Source: Lepidodermella squamata (taxonomy: Eukaryota > Gastrotricha). From it: a stretch of 64,000 bases of DNA. Below are positions 9,774-19,945 of the stretch, piece by piece; the stretch's first letter is position 1, and every line of letters begins with the position of its first letter. Position numbers and translations under genes: made by a program. The notes beneath the pieces are model-generated. The model was not told where the DNA came from. It searched no databases and saw only the letters and a program-made list of their open reading frames with translations. The stretch covers positions 2,790,001 through 2,854,000 of the forward strand of contig JBLDXI010000015.1 of NCBI GenBank assembly GCA_047495785.1. The letters are read 5' to 3'.

Positions 9774-12700
9774 CATAGATAATAATAAAGATTGGAAGCT
9801 TACGATCCTGCCATAGTGTCAAAATTTTAGGGTGCAAAGGTCGCCATGTGCAAAGCCACGTTTTTGTGGGTTTTATTTGAAACAGATGTGCCTAGCTAAA
9901 TGCATGCAAAATAGTTGTTTTTTTGAAAGGATTTTTTGAAAAACGTCATTTTTCAATTTTTTTGAGGAATTTATTCACAGCACAACTTTTTGCGCTCTTT
10001 CAAATGAGACCAGCCTCGTCTTCCTTGGACCTTTACGAGAGAACCTAGATATTTGCAAAGTAGCTCGCAAAATCGCGAAGATCGAAATTTGTCGATTATT
10101 CCGGGACGGATAAAATCCTTAATATATTTTTTAAAAATTAAGGAAAAAATATTTCCATTCTTCCCTTTCAATAAGCTTTCCAAATGTATAATTTTTATCC
10201 CTACCCGATTTTTCTAGAATTTTTTAGCTTTTGCGCGGGATGTCCAGGAAACTACTGGGTAAAGAGTTCTATTACTGGTCGGCTTTAAAGCATAGCGATC
10301 AAGAAAAATTTCTCATCTCCTGGTTTGGCTGTGGCACCAAAAAGGAGAAAGGCTACTCACGCTGCCAAATCAGGAATGAGATTAGAAAAATCGATGCGTT
10401 CTGTTCCCGCAATAAGCTTGATAAATTCGGAAAAATTGATTTACTTGAACGTGAACACGATTTCGAATTTACTGTTCACTTTCGCGAGCAGAGCGGCGAA
10501 GGCGACGCTGTAAGCGAAGAACAGCGGATTGAGATGCCAGTCATACCATTAATGAGAGATAGCTGCCAGCAAACCGATGCAACCTATACCGATAATGCTA
10601 CTCAGACTGACCCGGTGTTGATCACTACTTTCCTGACTGCAGGTAGCTATCCCTTGATTCTTTAAAAGCTTTATACTTACTTGAATTCTACTAACAGAAA
10701 ACTCTCCCTTACCCTCGTTTGATGACTCGTTTGTGCCTCGCTTTGCTAGCTCGAGGTAATCACTGCAATTTATGAAATCTGCGTTATTTTACCAATCAAT
10801 TTCTAGTGCCGTGTCGTTGATGGAGCTGACTCCTCCGACCCAGTCATACTCAGGCTCTTGCGATGTAGGGACGGCTAAAGGTAGGAACGGCATTTCTGTG
10901 GCCCGTAAAGCTGAGTTGCGAGCTAAGAAGAAACGAGCGAGACGCGCGAAGGCTCGATGCGACCGGCAGCTGAAATGTTTGAGGGCTGAACTCACTAGAA
11001 AGAGAAATATCGCATCGAAGTTTCAGACGCAAATCGCTCTGATGCATGAGAAATGGAAATCATATGGCGAGTTCGGCTCGGCGGTTCTGGATCAGATGGC
11101 TTAAGTTGCTTAGTGGATTAGTGGAATTGCTACTTACCCAATAGGTGTCCTTCTACTCGACCACACTAACGAGGCCATTCAAAGCGCTGTATTGGAAAAG
11201 GTTTACGATGAGCTTCGAGCTCGCGATATGATTCCTCTCGTCACAACGGCTGACGGTCATAGAGCGAATGTGAAGACGATGGAAAACTTTGGCATCAAAG
11301 CGCCTTTCGTTCCCTCGAATATCTACCGCGAATTTCCTCCCGCTACGGATCAAACTGTGTACTGGTCTCAGGACGCATCTCATTGCATGAAGTTGGTCAG
11401 GAAACTGTTCGCAAAATGGGGCGTTCTGCGGTTCACTCATGAAGGCAAGGTTTATGACGCTAAATGACAGCATATCGTTGATCTAATCAAAGAGCAGCAC
11501 GACATCGGCTTGCAAATTCGCACGAAGCTTACTAATTCTCATATCCGATGGGCGAAGTGGCCCATGCGCGTGTGTCTCGCAGTCCAGATATTCAGTAGAA
11601 GTGTAGCCGTGGCTTTGAAAACCCTTCGTGAGAGGAAGTATGCGAAGTTTGCTGATTCCGAAGGAACGGAACTGTTCTGTAGGATCATTAATGATCTGTA
11701 GGACTGTTTAAACCAGAGATCGAGATGTGACAGAGAAGTCAATCGCCATCCTGTCGACAAAGACCATTTTGAATATGGATATTTTTTTCATAATAATAGT
11801 CGAGTAATACATCAAACTATGCAGTTTTCGCGTATATTAACGTGGTGCAGTCGAAATGTTGATTTGAGCTAAGGAATTTGAGCTAAGGAATTTGAGCTGT
11901 TGGACTCTCTACTTGGCCAAATCCTATGTTTATTAAAATTAATAAAAACCGGTGTTTTTTACCGGTATAAACTGGTTTAAACTGGTAGTCGGTTTATTCA
12001 GAATAAAATCCGGTTGGTATAATACACTGAAATGTCCGCGATGCTGTCAGATTTAATGATCTCACAATGTTCGACTTTCCCGACAACTCTGATGACGAAG
12101 AAGTAAGGTTTTAGAGCAAGAATGATTTATCTGTAGCATTTTATCAACGTAGGTTGGACATGTTGCAGATGACGATGATGAATTCGGGTCTTGGGAAGAG
12201 CTGGAGCTAATCGATAGGATGCTGGAACAGGCTTTGGGCAGTCAAAGAGTGTTTTCCGTCATATCTGATGAGGTACTGTCCTACATAGCAGGCTTCGTCA
12301 TCCGCAGACTCGTCCGTGTTATGAAACTTGGCTGTGAAACGTGCTTGGAATCGAATGGAAAGAAGAGGACGTATTGGTGACTCCTAATCGACTCATTTCG
12401 AATTGCCAGATTCCCTTTGCGAAAAAGTGACTTTTTCACAATATTACAATTGTATTCCTTAACATCATTCTTTTCTCCAGGCTAGTACGTCCCTCATTGC
12501 CAGTATTCCGAATCGTGAAATTGGTGCATCACTTTATTCGGGCCAACAAAGAATTCTTGATCTCAGCAATCGAACCAATAAATTTCATCATGAAGGCCAT
12601 GAGCTACGCGACCCTCTCTAAGCCCAATCTCCTCCAAGGTTTTTGTTCTATCAGTGGTGGTAGCCTCATGCTCAGCAGTTGTTTCGCGCCGTGATTTCCA

Positions 12701-13349
12701 CGGCATCCACCGTTTTCCTCAAGCGAATAATCCCGGAAACGAGACTGGGTCAAAAACCAGCCACCCGCAAGCGGAAGGCCGATCATTTTGGCAACAAGTG
12801 ATCTGTGTTTTTCACTCGAAATTCTTATTTATTAATGATGAGAATCGAATAAAACGTTTTCTTGGGCAATCTTATAACGCTTTCCTAAAAAAACTATAAA
12901 TTTTGAAAAAAAAATCGATCATCTATGAAACTTATATATTTCGATAGCTTACACCATCCTGGTTCCGAAAATATTTTTTCCTGAATTTTCCGAATAAAAT
13001 TTAAGAATTTTTTCCGCCTCGGCAGTATCGACAAATTTCAATCTTTGGGATTATTTTAGCTACTTTGCGAATATCTAGATGACCTTGTAAAGGTCCTAGG
13101 GAGACGAGTCTGGTCTCGTTGGAAAGAGCGTAAAAAGTTGTACCAGGAGACAAATTATCAAAAAATTACAAAAATGACTTTTCTCAGAAAATCGATTTGA
13201 AAATGGGTCGATTTTACATGCATTTAGCTATGCGCACATGGCTCGAATAAAACGCACAAAAATGTGGCTTTGCACATGGTGACCTTTGCACCCTAAAATT
13301 TTGACACTATGGCAGGATCGTAAGCTTCCGATCTTTATTATTATCTATG
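9774..13349 (+). mobile_element. P-superfamily DNA transposon, complete ends, 8-bp target duplication
   Basis: The inverted ends begin CATAGATAATAATAAAGAT and stay about 90% alike for roughly 150 bp (through CTAGCTAAATGCATG). Both are flanked by the 8-bp direct repeat CACTAATA (9766-9773 and 13350-13357). Element length is 3576 bp, typical of P-like transposons. The inside codes, on the plus strand, for a P-type transposase that is now broken. The 8-bp duplication and the CATAGAT terminus are shared with the MITE at 5607-6385. The exact duplication implies a fairly recent insertion relative to the gene's decay. Confidence 0.9.
10240..12694 (+). pseudogene. P-element-type (THAP9-like) transposase, broken
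   Basis: Candidate exons are 10240-10642, 10698-10755 and 10807-11104, joined in phase through GT-AG introns. They encode an N-terminal part with NATQTDP and a basic coiled region (about 10910-11060). Next come TTADGHRANVKTMENFGIK (11238 onward) and DASHCMKLVRKLF (about 11370-11410), matching the P-transposase 'D..H.LK..RN' block. After a TGA at 11465 come KLTNSHIRWAKWPM and SRSVAVALKTLRE, with another stop near 11700. A C-terminal block near 12270 (EVLSYIAGFVIRRL, then C..C) is typical of THAP9-like proteins. The segment expected between 11104 and 11170, including the first catalytic Asp region, is missing, and no C2CH THAP finger is visible. It is not functional. Confidence 0.8.
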
Positions 13350-13580
13350 CACTAATAAATTATTTTCTATGTATGCAAAAAATGACCTTGCCACACCCTC
13401 TGCACGGTTTCCATTGACCACGAGCGTAAACCCCATAATAATCGTAGCAATTTACTGCGGCAAAAAACACTTATTGCAAAAAATGTCATGGATCGCACAA
13501 CCAACATGTTTCATCCGGGAGTCATAGCAGCGATCGATTGGCCAATCAGCGCGCCCAGATTTTCTACTATTTAGCTCAAG

Positions 13581-13938
13581 CACAATAGAAAACACGTTCG
13601 AAGGTACGAAACTAAGGCATTTTATTTAAAGGCTAAAGCTAAGCTACTTTTGATCACCGAAACGGTAGATGATTAACGGTTGAAATTAGGCCTTTTTATT
13701 GGCAGAATTGGATCAGGTTTCTGGCGCGGCTATTGCTGGCACGCGCCAGGCAGAAATAACAATTCGTGGCGTGACACGTGCTATTTATTATGCTATTGTC
13801 ACCGCCACATCATTCATCACTTTCGTTATTGATCGGAATCCTGATTTCACTAAGAGCTGAATATGCGGCCATGGGTCGAAATATGCGATCGACTCGGCAA
13901 ACTGTCGAAGGTTAGACATTTACTTGTATTTATGCTTA
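13581..13938. other. Intergenic stretch
   Basis: No gene seen. Sequence lies between the nested element and a palindromic MITE. Confidence 0.25.
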
Positions 13939-14230
13939 TAATACCTCATTTTTTAGTGGACGGTCGTGCTGGTCACCATTTTTTGATGCGCTAGACACTT
14001 CCTAATTAGTATTCGTCTTCTTCGTTCACAGACGAAAGGCGCGAATTGAAGGTTGCAGCCTAGTTAAGGCTTCTCAAGCCATGCTTCGACATATTCACCC
14101 TGTAATTTGGTGATCTGTAGCTTATAACAGTGATTCTGGTGAGCGAAGAAGACGAATACGAATTAGGAAGCGTCTAGCGCGTCAAAAAATGGTGACCAGC
14201 ACGACCGTCCACTAAAGAAATGAGGTATTA
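13939..14230. mobile_element. 292-bp palindromic MITE
   Basis: Arms of about 90 bp are near-perfect inverted copies. The left arm runs TAATACCTCATTTTTTAGTG...CGTCTTCTTCGTTCAC, and the right arm from GTGAGCGAAGAAGACG to AATGAGGTATTA. The spacer of about 110 bp has no gene. A target duplication could not be fixed because the TA-rich ends are themselves palindromic. It lies about 250 bp upstream of the receptor gene start, so it may be part of its upstream region. Confidence 0.8.
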
Positions 14231-14484
14231 AAGGTAATGAGAGGTAATGAGGTAATCCCATTCAAAGGGCTTGCCAGAAGTTCTATCTAAATACGTATTA
14301 GCGTCAAAAATTCGTCGTGGGCGTTGAAAGTGGGTGGACGGCTTCACAAGAATGAGTTATTATCATTTAAATTTATCTGAGTAGCTTATTTATAGATAAC
14401 ATAGCTATACAGTGGCTCTCTTTCGTTCTAATCTTAATCCACTAAAACTGAACTCGGAGACGATATTATTATCCTAACAAAGAA
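14231..14484 (+). promoter_or_regulatory. Upstream region of the Cys-loop receptor gene
   Basis: AT-rich upstream sequence. A short triplicated GGTAATGAG motif follows the MITE (14232-14258). No assured TATA box or initiator could be called. Confidence 0.25.
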
Positions 14485-16138
14485 ATGCAAGTAGTAACCA
14501 TTGTTTTAGCATGTATTACGCTTCTTGTCCATGATTCATTGTCAGGATCAGTGGAGAAGCGAATAAATCGAACGAGAGAGATTTTGGACCAGTATCCAGG
14601 TCGGGGGCTTCCGAATGCCGGTCTCATAGCCCCAGCTCATTTCAGGAATAATCGCAAAACGTTTGTGACACTTTCGTTCACTCTAACTCGGTATTTGAGC
14701 ATTGACGACATGAATGGTGACGTGAACGTGCAGGGGATTGTTGAGGCAAGATGGTCCGATCACAAGCTGATGTCCCAACTCAGCCAATTCGACGAAACTC
14801 TGTTCATACCAGCCGACAAAATATGGATGCCGCGCATAATGCAGATCGGAAATAGCGAATTCAGCTTGAGCCGAGCAAATGCTCGAAGTGGCGACCTCGA
14901 GCCTGTTGAAGTGTCCCCGGAGGGCATAGTTTATTGGGCTCACGACGGACAGCTGTACATTAAATGCAATCATACATTCGCCAATTTCCCAAGTGACAAC
15001 TATGTGAGAAAGTTTTATAACTTTCAAATATCTAGATATGATAAAATGAGTCATTTTACAGGAATGTTCCTTCTCATTCAAGCCCGTTTATGAAACTGAT
15101 GGCGTAGAATTTCGCAAAGGCAACTGGTCTTACAGCTGTGAAAATCTTCCTGTGAATTGGTTGGTCGAATGTTCATCGACTGAAAACAAAGTGATCTTAA
15201 CACACGAGGGTATAACTTTCAAAGTTGTCCTTCGAAGAGAATCGAAATGGTTTGCATGGCACTTCCAGTTTCCTATTGCTTTCATGCTGATTCTGCAGCT
15301 TGGTGTTGGTATAGTGCCCATTCGTGCGAATGAGATTGCAGTTCTCGGCTTAAGAATAAGCATACTTGGAATTTTCATTTTCTACTACTCTTTATCGGCT
15401 GATGCTTTACCCAAAACGGAAAACCATATCAGCGCATTTTTCGACCTGGCAATAGCAGCTGTTCTCCTGGCTATTTTGTGCGATTGTCTAATGTGTGCGC
15501 TATTGGCTCGGCATGATGGCTTTAAAGATCGGGAGAAGCTGATTTTCGACGCAGCAAAAAGAGCCACTTTCGTTATGACTACATCTTATATGATTCTATC
15601 AATGCTAGTGGCATTATTATTGCCCGATAGAATGGTTGCGCTGCTTTTCGGCGAATACTGTGGCTTTGTGATCGTCGGATGTGCAGGATTTGTCTTCCTA
15701 GCAGCCACTTACTTAGACAAACTGCCCGCGCTTAATCGAGATAAGCTTAGGGGTGGTATCGACGTGACATGTGTGTTTGCGCTTCTGATTGTAGTGGTGC
15801 TGCTTATTGTCGGATGGGAACCAACCGGGGCTCTGCTTGTAGCTTTCATTGCCATTGCTTTAGTCATAATTTATATTCTTGCGCAGAAATTAGTAATATT
15901 CGGCAGTATGTGCCGAACCATTGGGACGATTGCATGTTGCAATGAATTTTGTTCACGTAAATGCCCAAATGCACGAAATTGTATGTATCATCGTGTCGCA
16001 ACCGAAGACTCACCAGATTCATTAGCAAATCGCGGAGCAGAATGCTCCAGGTTCTGCTCCATGTTCTGCTGTACAGAAGAACATGAAGAAGCGCATGATG
16101 CCCCACGTGTAGCGCCTACCCTGTTGACCCACGTGTAG
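14485..16138 (+). CDS. Divergent Cys-loop (pentameric) ligand-gated channel subunit with extra membrane helices
   Basis: Two exons, 14485-15003 and 15062-16138, join in phase 0 across a 58-bp GTGAGA...TTACAG intron to give 531 residues. There is a signal peptide (1-21). The ligand-binding region contains RYLSIDDMNGDV and WSDHKL. A Cys-loop at C161 and C175 has exactly 13 residues between, including NFPSDNY. TM1 is about 236-260, TM2 264-284, TM3 298-321. Instead of one TM4 after a long loop, four more hydrophobic segments follow at about 342-360, 364-390, 408-425 and 429-446, then a Cys-rich tail (about 455-525). The family forms plasma-membrane channels; ligand and ion selectivity cannot be read. 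The TM2 has no familiar PAR or GEK-type selectivity motif. Start chosen for the signal peptide. Confidence 0.85.
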
Positions 16139-16484
16139 CGCCTGTTGACCCACCTGAAGCAGATCAAGTCCAGCTAGACTCTTCACCACAGGTTACCCAA
16201 TAATAATATGTCAACCGCGCATAAGACAATAACATAGGACTATTGCGTGTTGTGTGGCGAATATTTCATTGGATGCAATAAAAACTAAAAAATTTCTCAA
16301 GTTTGTTGGGTGCACTTTCTTCGAGATTAGCATGTGTCACAGGTTTGATTCTCAATTTCTCAGCAGCCTAAATAACTATCAGCCTCTTTTGGATATCCCT
16401 CGACTCCTCGTTGATTCATCGGGATCAGAATCTCACGATGTAAAAAAAAAAAAGAAATTTCGAACCTCGCTTTTCAGATTTGGT
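16139..16484 (+). other. 3' flank of the receptor gene with poly(A) signal
   Basis: A partial duplication of 'GTTGACCCACGTGTAGCGCC' straddles the stop codon. An AATAAA lies at 16277-16282. The rest, up to the MULE end at 16485, has no gene. Confidence 0.5.
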
Positions 16485-16831
16485 GGTACTTCCGCACAGA
16501 AAGTTCCGCGCGTGTTATTTGCGCACATGGCTAATCCGCACAGGGATAATCCGCACAAGGTGTTTGCGCACATGTTCATTATTCATTGAAGCGTGACGAA
16601 AGATATTGATAGAATAAAAATGCTGCCTTTGATGTGACTTGAAGCAAAAGTGAATCGAAAATAATAAAGAATGATGGAAAATGATGACACAAATTTTACA
16701 GCCGGTGTGACCGACCATAAACATGAGAGTAGTATATAACACAAGCCTTGACATCAGTCATCATCATCATCGCACTTTCAGTTAAAATTTCAATTTTTTT
16801 AATTTCAATTTTCGCTATAAAATTTTTCATT

Positions 16832-19688
16832 ATGGGAAAAACGCGAGCAGCTAGCAAAGCGCAGAAGCGTGAGCTCGATGATGAGCAGCTGAATGGTCTC
16901 GCTGCCGACCTCGAAAGGCAAATGGGTCGATTCGAAGCCGAATTTTGCATCGATTGCGGTAAACCCAGAGGTGAATCGTATGATATGAAGCGCTGTCAAC
17001 CGTGTCGCGATGTAATGGAAGAAGAATTGCTCGCAATTTTACGACCCAAGGAACCAATTCAGCTCCCAGCTACGCCCAAAATCAATCATAATAATGTAAA
17101 ATTTGCCATCTCATGAAGTTTAACAGCTGGACTGAATTGTTTTTTTTTCAGTTCAAATTCAAAATCATCGAAAAAACCAAGACGCCACCCTTGGCAAGTC
17201 CTATCGAGATACCTCAACTTCAACCCGCTCGATTAACGCGTGCACGCGTTCGGCAGACTGGCGAAACGATTTCAACTGGAGAAGTTCAAAACGAAGCGAA
17301 GACGGAGACGTTACCGGTACCAGCTCCAGTCAAGCGTGGCCGAGGTAGACCGCGGAAAAATCGTATGTAAAAAATGAAATTTGAGGTATTTAGTTCCTAT
17401 TGTTTATTTGATTTAGCTGTTCCTGCTGTTCCCGAAGCTGTTATTGAGGCTGCTAGCCCTGTTGAGCCGAAACCGAGGGATACTACACCCGTTGCGCTAC
17501 CACCAACACCGCCGCCTCGTAAGCCGGAAACACCACCTCCCCCCTGGAAGAACAAAGTCCGCCACCGTTACCCGTGCGACCGCCGCCTTTACCTCCTCGT
17601 CCGCTATCGTTGCGATCCGATGCCTTACCGGCAACACCGTACGAAAACCTTCAGGTGATCGAGCCGGAAATCGGAGCTACATCAACGCAACCGAAGTCTG
17701 AGGTAATTCCTAATCAATCGAATTTTCCTAATTTTTTACGTAATTTCTAATTAAAATTTTCAATTTTTTTTATTTTTGAAATAAAAATCGATAAATAATT
17801 GTTAATATTTCATGTTTTTTTAGGAAAATAAGAAGGAACCACCGCTCGATCGTAACATTTATCGCTTCGCAAATACTAATGTTACGTTCACAAACTGCTT
17901 CGGAGACGCGTCCGAAGTTTTAGCCTCCGAAGTTTCGTAATCGCTCTCCGAAGTTGCGTAATCGCTGACCGAAGTTTGAGATTTTCGTTCACAAACGCGC
18001 GCACTTCGGACTGCGCGCCCGAAGTGAGAACAATGGGCGGCGCGCACGCACTAGACAAAGGACGCGCGCAAACTTCGGTTCGGAGAGGCCCATAACTGCT
18101 CTCCGAAGCACCTCCGAACCGAAGTTTGTGCGTGTCCGAAGTTACTATGTACGCACGCGCGCGCGGCCACTTGACCGCGCGAGGTAGGGCGACGACATAA
18201 ATTAACTGTTCCTGTGGCATGTTTAGCTCGTATCATTGACTATAATTGACGAAAATGACGTAAATTTCAAGGATATAAACGCGCGCAGTGAAATCCTTGT
18301 TTTCACAAAAAAAATTCAAATTAGAAATTATCGGGTGCCCTTAAAAATAGCTTATAGTGCGCGTTGAAAAAAATCAATTTAATTTTTTATTTATTCTGAA
18401 AAAATGGTGAATTTCGCGTCGAAATTTAGCTTCTTGTTATCGTCGTCGCATTTCGCATCTTATTAATTAGGAATTTTGAGAATTCAAGTGAAAGTGAAAA
18501 AAATTTGTGTCTACCCTGCGGCCCCTTCTCTAGTTTGAGCGCGCTCGCACTCGTGTGCGCGCACTCGAAATCTTCGGCCCGCAAACAATAGAAACTTCGG
18601 ACGACTCATGCTGCGCGCGCGCGGAAATTGCCACTGATAACGTCACCGAAGTTTCGTTTGAGTGTTCCGAAGTTTCAAGTTCGGTCTCCGAAGTCACCCT
18701 CTCCGAAGTTAGTTTGTGGACGCACCATAAGGGCACGCCGTCTATTGGCTGCCGAGGCTACGTGTACCGATTTCTACCTGGTCGTAACGTGTGGCGATGT
18801 TCGCACTGTTCAGCTCAGCTTCTATTGGACGCGATTGAAGCGCGAAATCACTTCTCTTCTTGGCTACGGCCCTCGTCTTCGAATGATCACGTGTGACTTT
18901 GAAACTGGCCTTTTGCGCGCAATTAGGATCGTTTTTTCGCAGGTCGTAGTCATTGGGTGTCTATTCCATTTCAAGCAGGCTCTTTTCAAATGGGTAGCGT
19001 CTAACGGCCTTAAAGTAGCATATTTGAAACCGACTAGCTTTGTTCGCAAAATCGTTCGACGGGTAATGTGCCTCCCACTTTTGCCCTCTCAGATGGTTCG
19101 CCCGGCCTTTGTAGCTATTCGCGAAGAAGTCAAAAATACTAAGGAAAATAAAAATCTCATCTCTTTTTTATCTTACTTCGAAAATTTCTGGCTAAATAAA
19201 CTCGACTTGGAAATTTGGAACGTGTACCGATGTGACATTCGTACCAACAACATCGTCGAAGGTAAATTAATTTTCATTAAACTTTGCTTCAGAATTTCCA
19301 TTTGTTTGTGTTATTAGGATGGAATTCTCGCATAAGTAAGCTGGCGAAGAAAGTCCATCTCAACGTTTGGCGTTTTTCTTCCCTGCTAATCCGCGAAGAG
19401 GCCGTTACCCGTCGAGACTGGGCCAGAGTCGACGCCCGTACCTACAAAAAGCCGGCTAACAAGAAGTACGAAAAGCTCAACGCGACAACCGAACGGCTGT
19501 GGGACGATCTCGACGCTGGGAAGATCGGGTTCATGGATTTCTTGGATGCTTGCTCGGCCAACATGACCGACGTCGCACTCGTTTGCGAGAATGAGACGCC
19601 AGCCGACGAGTATCACAACGGGTACTATGAGGCCGAGGCCGATGGCGATGAACTAGCTGTCTACGCAGCAGTTGATCTCGACGAATGA
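16832..19688 (+). pseudogene. AT-hook/FLYWCH/MULE transposase gene, disrupted
   Basis: Exons 16832-17095, 17152-17362, 17417-17702 and 17824 onward join in phase. They encode an N-terminal CxxC...CxxC knuckle (FCIDCGKP, RCQPCRD), an AT-hook (KRGRGRPRK) and a Pro-rich region. A run of six C at 17539-17544 breaks the frame; one more C would restore it through to the next donor. A repeat-rich insertion (17889-18718) follows. Then comes a FLYWCH-like finger (GCRGYVYRFLPGRNVWRCSHC, about 18747-18810). Next, in another frame, is the second half of a MULE transposase: TCDFETGLLRAI, GCLFHFKQAL and NNIVE|GWNSRIS, spliced 19261/19318. The middle third, with the first catalytic Asp, is missing. That FLYWCH and AT-hook parts belong to one gene is inference. 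Confidence 0.7.
17889..18718. mobile_element. 830-bp element with CCGAAGT subterminal repeats, nested in the MULE
   Basis: The inverted ends are CACAAACTGCTTCGGAGA (from 17889) and TCTCCGAAGTTAGTTTGTG (ending 18718). Both end regions carry many CCGAAGT / ACTTCGG copies in both orientations, mixed with GCGC-rich tracts. The 500-bp centre has no gene. The element separates the exon encoding NIYRFANTNVTF from the FLYWCH-coding sequence. No clear target duplication. Confidence 0.65.
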
Positions 19689-19945
19689 TTATCCCAATCT
19701 CTACTTCTTTCTCTTCTCGTCCTGTGATTTCGCGTTATTGTTTGTTTTGAGGATTAATCTTTTGAATAAACAGCATGCGTGGAAATGCCTTGTGCGCAAG
19801 TACCATGTGCGGAAAATTTTTGTGCGGATGTTTACCGTGCGGATCTTGCTGTGCGGAAGTACCAATACACCGCTTTTCACTTGTTATAACGGTAAAATAT
19901 TTTTCGCCTATATACATACTTCAAATTTTTCATATTTTCGGCGAA

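Larger units (their letters stand above)
9675..13580. mobile_element. Older palindromic MITE split by the P element
   Basis: The sequence 9675-9766 is an imperfect inverted copy of 13491-13580. Shared blocks include CGCGCTGATTGG, GCTATGACTCC and GGATGAA. The two halves (9675-9773 and 13350-13580) are separated exactly by the P-superfamily element. Removing the P element leaves a palindromic element of roughly 330 bp. No coding capacity. Outer limits are approximate. Confidence 0.65.
16485..19863 (+). mobile_element. Mutator-like (MULE) element with TCCGCACA-rich inverted ends
   Basis: The left end GGTACTTCCGCACAG (from 16485) and the right end, its reverse complement finishing at 19863, open inverted regions of about 100 bp. 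These regions are packed with TCCGCACA / TTGCGCACA units. Between them lies a plus-strand gene with FLYWCH and MULE transposase motifs. No matching 8-10 bp target duplication was found, so the limits could be off by a few bases. The right end is only 82 bp from the stop codon of the convergent trypsin gene. Confidence 0.8.

Noticed and set aside
10240-10642. Host zinc-finger (THAP) gene
   Set aside because: No C2CH THAP signature is visible, and the exon lies inside the bounded P element in frame with transposase exons.
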